This document shows positions 33,882 to 42,526 of a DNA stretch of 64,000 nucleotides, piece by piece. The stretch is from CAUZIB01 sp963663925 (GTDB lineage: Bacteria > Acidobacteriota > Vicinamibacteria > Vicinamibacterales > UBA8438). The DNA lies in contig OZ250139.1 in the NCBI GenBank assembly GCA_965237405.1, positions 682,001 to 746,000 on the forward strand. The letters run 5' to 3'. Position 1 is the first letter of the stretch; each line of letters begins with the position of its first letter. The notes under the pieces are model-generated. The model did no database searches. It was not told the DNA's origin and saw only the letters and a list, made by a program, of their open reading frames with translations. Made by a program: the position numbers and the translations under genes.

Positions 33882-34976
33882 ATGTCCAGATACCTTCGGC
33901 GCCGGGTCGGCCAAATGATCATGACCGGCTTTTCTGGACCGAGCCTTCCAGCTGACGTGCGTAAGCTGGCACGCGAGTTCGGTCTCGGCGGCGTCATTCT
34001 CTTCGCCCGCAACATCGAGGCGCCGCAGCAGGTCGCTGAGTTGTCGCACGATGCCCAGACGCTGACTGAGGATCTGCCGTTGTGGGTGAGCGTCGACCAG
34101 GAGGGTGGACGCGTGGCGCGGCTTCGTGAACCTTTCACGATCTGGCCCGCGATGCAGACGCTCGGCCGATGCGGTAATGTGAGGCTCGCCACGCGATTCG
34201 GAGAGGCACTGGCGAACGAATTGTCATCGGTCGGAATATCGCTGGACTACGCACCGGTGCTGGATGTCAACACCAACCTCGACAACCCTGTTATCGGCGA
34301 TCGCGCCTTGTCAGACGATGCCGCCGAGGTTGGGCGAATCGGGGCAGCGATCATCGATGCGCTGCAAACGGGCGGCGTAGCGGCGTGCGGTAAGCACTTT
34401 CCTGGACACGGCGATACCTCGGTCGACTCACATCACGATCTGCCCGTGGTGGATCATTCACTAGACCGGCTGGACGAAGTCGAGTTGGTGCCGTTTCGGG
34501 CCGCGGTGGCCAGTAATGTGGCGATGCTCATGACGGCGCATGTTCTGTACCCATCGATCGACAGCGAACGGCCGGCCACACTGTCGCGTCACATCGTGAC
34601 GGAGCTGCTTCGAGATAAACTCGAGTTCGCAGGCGTGATCGCGACCGATGACATGAGCATGCAGGCGATCGCCAAAGATTGGACCGTCGAGCAGTCAACC
34701 GTGGCGGCAGTGGCCGCCGGGTGTGATCTCGTACTGCTGTGCGCACCCGATCCTGAGGCGCAGCTCAAGGCGCTAGAGGCTCTCATCTATGCGGTCGAGG
34801 ACGGTACCCTGTCCGAGCGCCGCGTCGAGGACGCTCTCACTCGCTTGCGGCGCGCGAAGGAGCGGTTTCTGGCTGGAGTCAAGGAGTGGCGGCCGCTGCC
34901 GGACTATAAGCTTCGGGCGGTGCTGGGGCGAGACGAGTACCAGCGGCTGGCCGAGGAGATGCGCCGACACGCGTAG
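33882..34976 (+). CDS. nagZ: Beta-N-acetylhexosaminidase, GH3
   Basis: NagZ removes N-acetylglucosamine from muropeptides during murein recycling. The product has 364 residues of the GH3 family. It shows VSVDQEGGRVARL and the family signature GKHFPGHGDTSVDSHHDLP, with acid/base His176 and catalytic-loop residues. The nucleophile Asp256 lies in GVIATDDMSM. No signal peptide is seen, so it acts in the cytoplasm as is normal. It is followed at once by ldcA and then mpl, which act on the same recycled peptides, so the three form a recycling operon. Confidence 0.95.
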   Translation: MSRYLRRRVGQMIMTGFSGPSLPADVRKLAREFGLGGVILFARNIEAPQQVAELSHDAQTLTEDLPLWVSVDQEGGRVARLREPFTIWPAMQTLGRCGNVRLATRFGEALANELSSVGISLDYAPVLDVNTNLDNPVIGDRALSDDAAEVGRIGAAIIDALQTGGVAACGKHFPGHGDTSVDSHHDLPVVDHSLDRLDEVELVPFRAAVASNVAMLMTAHVLYPSIDSERPATLSRHIVTELLRDKLEFAGVIATDDMSMQAIAKDWTVEQSTVAAVAAGCDLVLLCAPDPEAQLKALEALIYAVEDGTLSERRVEDALTRLRRAKERFLAGVKEWRPLPDYKLRAVLGRDEYQRLAEEMRRHA

Positions 34977-34980
34977 CGAT

Positions 34981-35898
34981 ATGCGGAAGCCACGCGCGCT
35001 CCAGTCGGGCGACCGGGTTGCGGTGGTAGCGCCGTCGAGTCCGTTCGATCGGGCGTTGTTCGACGCAGGGGTCGCTGAGCTGACCCAGCTTGGATTCAAC
35101 CCGTCGTTCGACGACAGCGTCTTTGCGGAGACGAGGTATCTCGCGGGTCCGGCGGCAGTTCGCGCAGCGGCGCTGATGGCGGCCTGGGAAGATCCCGATG
35201 TCGCGGGGGTCTTTGCCGTTCGCGGTGGTTACGGCAGCGCCCAGTTGCTGCCGCTCTTGGATCTTGATCGGATTCGGGCAACGACGAAGGTGTTCATCGG
35301 TTGTTCCGATCTAACTTCCGTGCTCGCGTGTTTGACGAACCGCTGCGATATGGTCGGGTTTCACGGTCCGATGCTCGTCAACCTGGCGCCGGGTGACGAA
35401 GGCTACGACCGTCGTTCACTCCTGGGTGCCGTGTCGATACCGGAACCGCTCGGGGAGTTGATGCCGAGCGGTGTGGAGGTCGTGCGCCACGGCGAAGCGC
35501 GCGGGCCCATTCTGGGAGGGACGCTGACTCAGTTACTGGGTTCGCTTGGGACCCCGTTCGCGTTCTCACCCCCCGACGGCTACGTGCTCCTTCTCGACGA
35601 TGTCGGCGAGCGACCCTACCGCGTTGATCGCATGTTGACTCAACTCGTCCAAACCGGCCTGTTGCGCAAAGCATCCGCGGTCATCTGCGCGGAATTCCCT
35701 AATTGCTGCGATGACAAAGGACACGAGGCCCGGTCGGTCATTTCGACGATGCTGCGAGATTTCCATGGTCCGGTGATCTTCGGGTTTCCAACTGGCCACA
35801 CCGCAGGGCCGGTGTGGACGCTTCCACTTGGTGTCGCTGCCACCGTTTCGACTCGACCCGTTCCACGCGTCGTCATCGAGGAGGCGGCGGTCTCGTGA
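34981..35898 (+). CDS. ldcA: LD-carboxypeptidase (muropeptide recycling)
   Basis: This enzyme removes the terminal D-Ala from recycled tetrapeptides. The product has 305 residues of the S66 family. The catalytic triad is visible: Ser109 in FIGCSDLTS, Glu210 in DDVGERPYRVDRML, and His273 in GFPTGHTAGP. AVRGGYGSAQLLP is a further family motif. The ATG at 34981 lies 4 bases after the nagZ stop; the longer open frame before it overlaps nagZ and is not coding. Its stop overlaps the mpl GTG start (GTGA). Confidence 0.94.
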   Translation: MRKPRALQSGDRVAVVAPSSPFDRALFDAGVAELTQLGFNPSFDDSVFAETRYLAGPAAVRAAALMAAWEDPDVAGVFAVRGGYGSAQLLPLLDLDRIRATTKVFIGCSDLTSVLACLTNRCDMVGFHGPMLVNLAPGDEGYDRRSLLGAVSIPEPLGELMPSGVEVVRHGEARGPILGGTLTQLLGSLGTPFAFSPPDGYVLLLDDVGERPYRVDRMLTQLVQTGLLRKASAVICAEFPNCCDDKGHEARSVISTMLRDFHGPVIFGFPTGHTAGPVWTLPLGVAATVSTRPVPRVVIEEAAVS

Positions 35899-37283
35899 AG
35901 GTGCATCTCATTGGGGTGTGCGGAACTGCGATGGCCTCGCTGGCGCTCCTGTTGAAGCAGCGGGGCGAGGAGGTCAAAGGATCGGACGAGCACGTCTATC
36001 CCCCGATGAGCGGGCTGCTGGCTCGGGAAGGGATCACTCTCCTGGAGGGCTACGGTGCCGACCACATCTCGACCAATCTGGATGTCGTGGTCGTCGGGAA
36101 CGTAGTTTCCCGCGGCAATCCCGAGGTCGAGGCGGTGTTGAATCGTCGGTTGCACTACGTTTCTCTGCCTGAGATGATCCGTAACGAGTTCCTCTGGGAA
36201 CGCCAATCAGTCGTAGTCACGGGAACCCACGGCAAGACCACGACGTCATTCATGGTAACGTGGATACTGACCGAGGCCGGTCTCGACCCGTCGTTCCTGG
36301 TCGGTGGCATCTCCAAGAATCTCAACACAAGCGCGCGGCTGGGAACGGGCGATCTGTTCGTTGTCGAAGGCGATGAGTACGACAGCGCGTTTTTCGATAA
36401 GACCGCGAAGTTCCTCAAGTATCTGCCTAATGTTGTCGTCGTGAATAATCTCGAATTCGACCACGCCGACATCTACCGAGACCTGGATGAGCTGCGCTCG
36501 GCGTTCCGGCGTCTGGTTCGACTCATCCCCGAGGCGGGACGCCTCATTCTCAATGCCGACGACCCCGAGACGCTAGCTCTTGCAGCCGACGCGCGGTGTC
36601 CGGTGGAAACGTTCGGATTTGAGGCGTCAGCCGATTGGTCGGCAGATAGCGTCGCGTACCAGCCTGAGGGGACACGTTTCGAGGTGGTGCATGCCGACGT
36701 CCGTACGTCTGTGGAAACGAGGGTATTAGGGGCGTTCAACGTCCGAAACGCGCTAGGCGCCATCGCCTGTGCGGCGGCGGTTAGTGTCCCGCCTTCGAAT
36801 GCCGCTGCGGCGCTCCAGAGTTTCCGTGGCGTGACCCGTCGGCTTGAGGTTCGCGGGCGCGCGCGCGACATCACCGTTTACGACGACTTTGCCCACCACC
36901 CTACGGCGATCCGGGAGACGTTGAGCGGTGTCCGGGCCGCCGGTTATGGCGGTAAGATCTGGGCACTCTTTGAACCGCGGTCGGCGACGGCGTGCCGCCG
37001 CGTGTTCCAGCAGGATTTCACCACGTCGCTCCAGCTCGCGGATGAGGTCATCGTGACAGCTGTTCACCGATCCGAAATTCCTCCCGGCGAGCGACTTTCC
37101 GAGCGGCAGCTGGTCGATGACCTCATCGCCGCTGGCGTGTCAGCGCGGTTTCTACCCACCGTCGACGCGGTGGTCGTCGCCGTGGCCGAGTCGGCCAAAC
37201 CTGGCGATCACGTCATCGCGATGTCGAACGGCAGCTTTGGCGGCATTCATGAGAAGCTGTTGGCTGCGATCGAGGGGAGATGA
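35895..37283 (+). CDS. mpl: UDP-MurNAc:tripeptide ligase Mpl (murein recycling)
   Basis: Mpl attaches recycled L-Ala-gamma-D-Glu-meso-Dap tripeptide to UDP-N-acetylmuramate. The product has 462 residues of the Mur ligase family. The N-terminal Rossmann domain begins KVHLIGVCGTAMASLALLL. The ATP loop is VVTGTHGKTTT. Further blocks are FVVEGDEYDSAFFDK, NLEFDHADIY, and VYDDFAHHPTAI. The stretch TGTHGKTTTSFMVTWIL with DEYDSAFFDK separates Mpl from MurC. The GTG start overlaps the ldcA stop by 4 bases. Having nagZ, ldcA and mpl together indicates active peptidoglycan recycling. Confidence 0.93.
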   Translation: MKVHLIGVCGTAMASLALLLKQRGEEVKGSDEHVYPPMSGLLAREGITLLEGYGADHISTNLDVVVVGNVVSRGNPEVEAVLNRRLHYVSLPEMIRNEFLWERQSVVVTGTHGKTTTSFMVTWILTEAGLDPSFLVGGISKNLNTSARLGTGDLFVVEGDEYDSAFFDKTAKFLKYLPNVVVVNNLEFDHADIYRDLDELRSAFRRLVRLIPEAGRLILNADDPETLALAADARCPVETFGFEASADWSADSVAYQPEGTRFEVVHADVRTSVETRVLGAFNVRNALGAIACAAAVSVPPSNAAAALQSFRGVTRRLEVRGRARDITVYDDFAHHPTAIRETLSGVRAAGYGGKIWALFEPRSATACRRVFQQDFTTSLQLADEVIVTAVHRSEIPPGERLSERQLVDDLIAAGVSARFLPTVDAVVVAVAESAKPGDHVIAMSNGSFGGIHEKLLAAIEGR

Positions 37284-37298
37284 TCGCCGGGACTCGGG

Positions 37299-38021
37299 AT
37301 GACGGGCAGGCCTGAGAGATCGTGCGCCGTTCAGTGGATGGGTGACTCGGCGCTTGTGGTGTCGTTCCAGGAGCGAATTTCGCTCGAAGTCAACGCGCAG
37401 GTAGTCGAGCTTGCCGCATCACTCAGGCGTCAGAGCTTGGCTGGTGTGCGGGATATTGTCGAGAGTTATTGCTCGGTGACACTGCATGTCGATCCCCTCA
37501 CGGTCGATGTAGATCACCTAGTGTCGGTGGTCGAGGTGGAAGGGGAGAGGGTCACGACGTTAATGCCGAGCCGGGTAGAAGGGGATTCTGTGGACGGCAG
37601 TCTGATCACGGTACCGGTTTGTTACGACGACGAGTTCGGCCCCGACCTGCGGACGGTGGCTGCGGTGGCGGGATGCAGTGAGCGCGCAGTCGTGAGACGG
37701 CACACCGCCCCGACCTATCGGGTCTACATGCTGGGTTTCTTACCGGGATTTGCGTACATGGCATCGGTCGACCCCAGCATCGCGGTTCCGCGCCGACCCT
37801 CACCGCGACTCCGTGTCCCGACCGGGTCGGTCGGCATCGCCGGTCCCCAGACCGGCGTCTATCCCCTTACCGCGCCGGGTGGGTGGCAGCTTATCGGACG
37901 TACGCCGCTTTCGATCTTCGACCTCGATCGTCCGGATCCGTTTCTGTTTCACCCTGGCGACCAGGTGCGGTTTGAATCGGTGGATGCCGTGACCTTCGCC
38001 GAACTCTCTGGCTCCAGGTAG
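37299..38021 (+). CDS. pxpB: 5-oxoprolinase subunit B (PxpB/KipI family)
   Basis: PxpB is part of the ATP-dependent 5-oxoprolinase PxpABC, which opens pyroglutamate to glutamate. The product has 240 residues. Family blocks are MGDSALVVSFQ, YDDEFGPDLRTVA, APTYRVYMLGFLPGFAYM and RLRVPTGSVGIAGPQTGVYP. pxpC follows after 4 bases. The third subunit, PxpA (LamB/YcsF family), is not in this window. The pair is inserted between mpl and murB, which suggests cotranscription with cell-wall genes rather than a shared pathway. Confidence 0.92.
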   Translation: MTGRPERSCAVQWMGDSALVVSFQERISLEVNAQVVELAASLRRQSLAGVRDIVESYCSVTLHVDPLTVDVDHLVSVVEVEGERVTTLMPSRVEGDSVDGSLITVPVCYDDEFGPDLRTVAAVAGCSERAVVRRHTAPTYRVYMLGFLPGFAYMASVDPSIAVPRRPSPRLRVPTGSVGIAGPQTGVYPLTAPGGWQLIGRTPLSIFDLDRPDPFLFHPGDQVRFESVDAVTFAELSGSR

Positions 38022-38025
38022 CTGG

Positions 38026-38949
38026 GTGGGCATCGTCATTCAGCGCTCAGGGCTGCTCACGACGATTCAGGATACCGGTCGCTGGGGGTATCAACATCTC
38101 GGCGTGCCGGTGGCTGGGCCGATGGACTTGGCGTCCCACCGATTGGCGAATCGGCTGGTCGGGAACGACGATCGGGCAGCCGGTCTCGAGGTCACGCTCC
38201 TAGGGCCAGAGCTGCTCTTCAAAGAGTCGACCGTGGTTGCCGTTGCCGGCGCGGAGTTCGCCCTGGAGCTGGATGGCGTCGATCTCCCGACGAACACAAG
38301 CTGTTTCGTGCGCCGCGGGCAGACGCTCGTGTTTGGCACGCGCGTGAAGGGCGCGCGCGCGTATGTGGCGGTTGCCGGTGGCATCGATGTGCCGGCGGTG
38401 CTCGGGAGTCGAGCCACACACGTTGCCGGCGGTGTGGGCGGCTTGGCTGGACGGACGCTCAGGGCGGGGGACCGGCTGTCGACGGGGGAGGTCGGAAGCG
38501 CCACGTACGCGGGGCGGTCGATTCCACCGGTGACGCCGCTGCCGAGGCATGGAGTCCGGGTCCGTTTTCTGGCAGGACCGAACACCGTACTGTTTGATGA
38601 TGATCAAAGTGCTCGGTTTGAGCAAACTCGCTTTCGGATCACGACAGAGTCGGATCGAATGGGGTATCGTCTGGAGGGAAGCACGTTGACCGCCCGTGAT
38701 AGAGGTGAGCTCATCTCACGTGCGGTGGTCCAGGGGACCGTACAAGTGCCGCCAGACGGAAACCCGATCATCCTGATGGCGGATCACCAGACGGCGGGTG
38801 GGTATCCGAGTATCGCCACAGTGATTTCTGCCGACTTACCGGTCATCGGCCAGCTGTCTGCCGGACAATGGATCGAGTTCGCGCGCTGTACGCGGGCGAA
38901 GGCATTGTCCGCGCTTGAGAACCTCGAACGCTCCATCATGGCGTGGTGA
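38026..38949 (+). CDS. pxpC: 5-oxoprolinase subunit C (PxpC/KipA family)
   Basis: This is the biotin-dependent-carboxylase-like subunit of 5-oxoprolinase, 307 residues. It begins IVIQRSGLLTTIQDTGRWGY and contains HLGVPVAGPMDLASHRLANR, the signature of the family. FRITTESDRMGYRLEG and the C-terminal NPIILMADHQTAGGYPSIAT also match. The start codon is GTG at 38026, 4 bases after pxpB. The gene end overlaps the frame of murB slightly if the upstream GTG of murB is used. Confidence 0.93.
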   Translation: MGIVIQRSGLLTTIQDTGRWGYQHLGVPVAGPMDLASHRLANRLVGNDDRAAGLEVTLLGPELLFKESTVVAVAGAEFALELDGVDLPTNTSCFVRRGQTLVFGTRVKGARAYVAVAGGIDVPAVLGSRATHVAGGVGGLAGRTLRAGDRLSTGEVGSATYAGRSIPPVTPLPRHGVRVRFLAGPNTVLFDDDQSARFEQTRFRITTESDRMGYRLEGSTLTARDRGELISRAVVQGTVQVPPDGNPIILMADHQTAGGYPSIATVISADLPVIGQLSAGQWIEFARCTRAKALSALENLERSIMAW

Positions 38950-38975
38950 TTGGCCACACACGATCCAGAATCATC

Positions 38976-39944
38976 ATGACGAATGCACTGGAATCGTCTT
39001 GGTGGTATGACGAACGCATCGAGCAAGCGTTCGCCGATATCATCGGTGTTGCGCGGGTCGCGGCAAACATCCCGCTGGCGCCGCGAACTACCTTCAGAAT
39101 GGGGGGCGCAGCCGACTGGTTCCTGGAGACCGGGGATGGTGCGGACGTCAGGCGCGCCGTCCTTGCGTCGCGTGAACTCGGCCTCCCGCTGACGATCTTG
39201 GGTGGCGGCTCGAACGTTCTGGTCGGGGCGCGTGGTGTCCGAGGGTTGGTCGTGTGTCTACGACACGGGTCGATCACGCAGCCGACACCGGATTCCGTTC
39301 GAGTCGACGCCGGTGTGTCCGTTAATGCGTTAGTACGGTGGAGCATCCAACGGGGGTTGGCTGGTGTCGAGACCTGGGCGGGGACACCCGGAACGGTTGG
39401 TGGGGCGGTTGCCGGCAATGCGCATTTTCAGGGTGTGCTAATCGGCGACCGGATACGGGCGGTCGGGATGGTCGATCGAGAAGGGCGAGCCCATCGTGTG
39501 GACTCGGCCCAGATGGGGTTCGGCTACGACCAGAGTCGTCTTCAGGAGACCGGTGAGGTAGCGATCTGGGCGGAGTTCCGGGTGACGGAGGACGATCCGA
39601 TTAGCCTCCGGGCTTCAGCGCGCCAGTCGCTGCGTTTCCGAAAACGAACGCAGCCGCTGGCGGAGCCAAGCGCGGGATGCATCTTTCGAAATCCGGATCC
39701 AGTCCGTGATCCGGTGCCGCCTGGACTACCGGCATCAGCCGGGGCGCTCGTCGACGCGGCCGGGCTCAAGAATCGATCGGTTGGTCGTGCCCGTGTCTCC
39801 GAGCGCCACGCTAATTTCATTGTGAGCGACGGAACGGCGAGCGCAGTCGATATTCGGACGCTCATTGAGGAATGCCGAACGGCGGTACGAAAACGTTTTG
39901 GCGTTGCGTTGCGGAACGAGATCGTGTATTTGGGGGAGTTTTGA
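38976..39944 (+). CDS. murB: UDP-N-acetylenolpyruvoylglucosamine reductase
   Basis: MurB is an FAD enzyme that reduces the MurA product to UDP-N-acetylmuramate. The product has 322 residues. The FAD-binding part reads PRTTFRMGGAADWFLE and LGGGSNVLVGARGVRGLVV; the substrate side has GTPGTVGGAVAGNAH, GYDQSR and PSAGCIFRNPDP, where the usual catalytic Ser is replaced by Cys, a known type. SERHANFIVSDGTASAVD closes the protein. The ATG at 38976 is chosen; a GTG at 38943 inside pxpC is possible. Its stop overlaps the murA start. Confidence 0.92.
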   Translation: MTNALESSWWYDERIEQAFADIIGVARVAANIPLAPRTTFRMGGAADWFLETGDGADVRRAVLASRELGLPLTILGGGSNVLVGARGVRGLVVCLRHGSITQPTPDSVRVDAGVSVNALVRWSIQRGLAGVETWAGTPGTVGGAVAGNAHFQGVLIGDRIRAVGMVDREGRAHRVDSAQMGFGYDQSRLQETGEVAIWAEFRVTEDDPISLRASARQSLRFRKRTQPLAEPSAGCIFRNPDPVRDPVPPGLPASAGALVDAAGLKNRSVGRARVSERHANFIVSDGTASAVDIRTLIEECRTAVRKRFGVALRNEIVYLGEF

Positions 39945-41266
39945 CTGACCAACTGAATCTTCAAGGAAGGTCGAACACGGTTGATTTCTCCAGGGCCTTG
40001 GTGGTTGATGGTGGTTACCGACTCGAGGGGAAGCTTAGCGTTGAAGGGAACAAGAATGCCGCACTTCCGCTGCTCGCAGCGTGTGTGCTGACCGACGATC
40101 CTTGCGAGCTGCACAACGTACCCCGGATCACCGATGTCGGGGTAATGGTTGAACTTCTCCGAGGCCTCGGAGCGGACGTGGTCGATGACGGCGGGAACAC
40201 GCTCAAAGTCTGCTGTCGCGACATCAGGACCGATGAGCCAGACGCTCGGCTCGTTGGGCGACTGCGTGGGTCGGTCTTACTCGTGGGGCCGCTGCTCGCA
40301 CGCATCGGCCATGTGCGGCTGGCGCCGCCCGGGGGCGACTTCCCCGGCCGTCGAACCATTAACGCGCATCTCCAGGCCCTCAAGGCGATGGGCGCCGTTG
40401 AGGGTGGCGATCAGGCCCATGAGATCGAGACTCCTGACGGGCTTAAGCCGGCGTCAATCTACCTGGAGGAGGCATCAGTCACTGGCACCGAGACCGCACT
40501 GCTGGCCGCCGCCGCTGTTGATGGTCAGACGGAGATCCGGCATGCCGCTTGTGAGCCCCATGTCGTCGAACTTTGTGAGTTTCTTAGTGCGATGGGCGCC
40601 GAGGTCACCGGCGGCGGAACGTCCACCATTCGAGTCAACGGTTGGGGCAAGCTCGCGGGTGCATCCCGCCACCTACGAGGTGATTACATCGAAGCTGGCA
40701 GCTGGGCCGTCGCGGCGGCGGTGACAGGCGGGGAGATCGAGGTTAGTGGGATCGATGCCGAAGACCTCGAACCGGTCCTCGCCATCTTGACCAGGATGCG
40801 CGTGAGCTGTCAGGTCGAAGGAGATCGGCTCGTTGTTCATCGCGCGACACCCCACGCGATTCGACAGGTCACGACTGCGCCCTGGCCTGGGTTCCCGAGC
40901 GACATGGTGAGTCTTGTTTCTGTTCTGGCAACGCAAGCCGATGGAGCAACCCTGGTCCACGACTGGATGTACGAGCTGCGGCTATTTGCGCTCGAGCAGC
41001 TGAGCGGAATGGGGGCGGACATCTTCCTGTGCGATCCGCATCGGATGATCATCAACGGTCCGCGAAAGCTCAAGGGTCGAGTGTTGGATACGCGCGACTT
41101 GAGATCGGGCATGGCACTCATCGCGGCGGCCCTCGCAGCTGATGGCATCAGCCGGGTGGGCCCACTCGAAACGGTGGAGCGGGGCTACGCCAATCTCGTG
41201 GTTCGCCTGCAACACTTGGGCGCGCAAGTCAGCGTTGAAGTTCCAGGGGGGGAGTCGCGTCCCTAG
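39941..41266 (+). CDS. murA: UDP-GlcNAc 1-carboxyvinyltransferase, Cys-to-Asp active site
   Basis: MurA transfers enolpyruvate to UDP-GlcNAc, the first committed step of murein synthesis. The product has about 441 residues of the EPSP-synthase fold. It shows VVDGGYRLEGKLSVEGNKNA at the N-terminus, GDYIEAGSWAVAAAVTGG, and DLRSGMALIAAALAADG near the C-terminus. Where E. coli has Cys115 (GGCAIGARP), this protein has GGDFPGRRTIN. An Asp here is a known natural variant that resists fosfomycin. The later region (PSDMVSLVSVLATQADG) also diverges from common MurA. A TTG start at 39941 overlaps the murB stop (TTGA). It ends 4 bases into the convergent lolA. Confidence 0.88.
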   Translation: MTDQLNLQGRSNTVDFSRALVVDGGYRLEGKLSVEGNKNAALPLLAACVLTDDPCELHNVPRITDVGVMVELLRGLGADVVDDGGNTLKVCCRDIRTDEPDARLVGRLRGSVLLVGPLLARIGHVRLAPPGGDFPGRRTINAHLQALKAMGAVEGGDQAHEIETPDGLKPASIYLEEASVTGTETALLAAAAVDGQTEIRHAACEPHVVELCEFLSAMGAEVTGGGTSTIRVNGWGKLAGASRHLRGDYIEAGSWAVAAAVTGGEIEVSGIDAEDLEPVLAILTRMRVSCQVEGDRLVVHRATPHAIRQVTTAPWPGFPSDMVSLVSVLATQADGATLVHDWMYELRLFALEQLSGMGADIFLCDPHRMIINGPRKLKGRVLDTRDLRSGMALIAAALAADGISRVGPLETVERGYANLVVRLQHLGAQVSVEVPGGESRP

Positions 41267-42024
41267 CGGGCGACCGGATCGTTGCGGATGACGTCCGTAT
41301 CCGGCGGAATTCTGAAGTCAAAGAGGTCGTCCGATATCCCTTTGTTCTCTTCCAGCTGTGAGAATCGGTAGGTGGAACGACCGCCTTGGTAGTCCTTGGT
41401 CGAGAGCCCGACGATGCTCAACGTCGTGCGGTCGATTACGATCACCAGCCACTCGTATTCGACGGTAGTGTTATGCGGCGTCAGGCGTAGCGTCCACGTG
41501 TGGACCTCGGTGGCCGAGTCTTCGTATGACGCCACAAAATCCGTTCGAATGTTTCCCCTTCCCGCCAAGAACAGTGCGGGCGTTGAGGCGTAGTCGTCTG
41601 GTGGAAGCGACGTGACGATTACTTGGCGGTCGATCGGGAAATATGAATAGAACGTTGTGCCGTTCGACACGTACAGCTTTTCGTCGGACGTGTCGTAGCT
41701 CCACCGCATCTTCCCCGGCTTCTTGATGAGGACGGAGCCGTGCTCAGTCACCGAGGTGCTCAACAGCCCGCCGGCGTAGGAGTGTTCGAAATTGGCTGAG
41801 AAATCAGCCACCGAATCGTATTTGGTCTGAAGGTCTCGCAGAAGATCGTTGATTGGCGGCCTGGCCGTGGGGGACAGCTGCAAGGCCATCGGGGCCGCGA
41901 GCAGAGCGATGATGACCGCCGCGGCCAAGGCCGCCCAAGGCGTTACCCCTTGAGGGCGCCGGCGATTGGAGGCTTTTGCTTCGGAGCTTCCTTCGTTTCG
42001 GTGGGAAGCTTTGCCGCCATCCAT
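41263..42024 (-). CDS. lolA: Outer-membrane lipoprotein carrier protein LolA
   Basis: LolA is a periplasmic chaperone that carries lipoproteins from LolCDE to the outer membrane. The product is about 253 residues. A hydrophobic export segment lies at about 30-48 (WAALAAAVIIALLAAPMA), then the LolA fold: YDSVADFSANFEHSYAGGLL, GSVLIKKPGKMRWSY, LYVSNGTTFYSYFP. The ATG at 42024 overlaps the upstream rhodanese gene by 82 bases, so the true start may be a later TTG (41928). Its 3' end overlaps murA by 4 bases, tail to tail. Confidence 0.85.
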   Translation of the reverse strand: MDGGKASHRNEGSSEAKASNRRRPQGVTPWAALAAAVIIALLAAPMALQLSPTARPPINDLLRDLQTKYDSVADFSANFEHSYAGGLLSTSVTEHGSVLIKKPGKMRWSYDTSDEKLYVSNGTTFYSYFPIDRQVIVTSLPPDDYASTPALFLAGRGNIRTDFVASYEDSATEVHTWTLRLTPHNTTVEYEWLVIVIDRTTLSIVGLSTKDYQGGRSTYRFSQLEENKGISDDLFDFRIPPDTDVIRNDPVAR

Positions 42025-42317
42025 TCTTCAATGCCTCCACTAAGTGCACTGGCATGGCATCCCTCACGAATCAGTTTGGCCGCAACGTGAGCACTCACGA
42101 GCTCTTGCGGGTCCGAATCATAGACCACGACGTCACGGTCACGAGGCACGCTGGAGAGATCAAAGTCTGGCGGTGCAATACGCACCGCGTCTGGTAGCTT
42201 GACCGTGCTGTGCTCGTAGGGGTACTTCAGCCGCGCATCAATTAACAGCGGTGTTGTTGCGGTATCGCCTTCGAGTTTGACCTGTAAGTCTTCCTTTGAA
42301 ATTCGTGGGACGGCCAT
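41943..42317 (-). CDS. Rhodanese-like domain protein lacking the catalytic Cys
   Basis: This is a 124-residue single rhodanese fold: LLIDARLKYPYEHSTVKLPDA near the N-terminus, then DRDVVVYDSDPQELVSAHVA and ALSGGIEEW. Active rhodaneses carry a Cys at the start of the catalytic loop (V-Y-C). Here the residue is Asp (VYDSD), so sulfur transfer is unlikely and a binding or regulatory role is more plausible. The C-terminal tail is lysine- and proline-rich. It lies upstream of lolA on the same strand with overlapping frames. Confidence 0.8.
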   Translation of the reverse strand: MAVPRISKEDLQVKLEGDTATTPLLIDARLKYPYEHSTVKLPDAVRIAPPDFDLSSVPRDRDVVVYDSDPQELVSAHVAAKLIREGCHASALSGGIEEWMAAKLPTETKEAPKQKPPIAGALKG

Positions 42318-42347
42318 AAAACCAAATCATAGCATGGCAACGACGAC

Positions 42348-42480
42348 ATGACGGACGACCTGCTTCGCATGTTACTCACTGGCCGTGTCTATGATATCGC
42401 AGGCTAGACACCCTTTCCGGAGTTCCATGCCTTTCTTGAACAGCTCTGATACCGGTATGCCGTTGTGAGAGACAGTCGGA
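42348..42480 (+). pseudogene. ilvA: Possible 5' remnant of threonine ammonia-lyase (ilvA)
   Basis: A plus-strand ATG at 42348 reads MTDDLLRMLLTGRVYDIAG before a TAG, followed by TP in the same frame. This resembles the start of IlvA proteins (LLxxILTARVYDVAxETP). Further weak matches appear in other frames downstream (a stretch ending RDSRIFALFLRL, compared with KREDLQPVFSFKLRG). If right, this is an ilvA gene cut down and frameshifted. It lies beside threonine synthase. The match is short and this call is tentative. Confidence 0.35.
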
Positions 42481-42526
42481 TTTTCGCTCTCTTCCTTAGA
42501 TTAAACGGTCCGGCGCCTCTCGGGTG

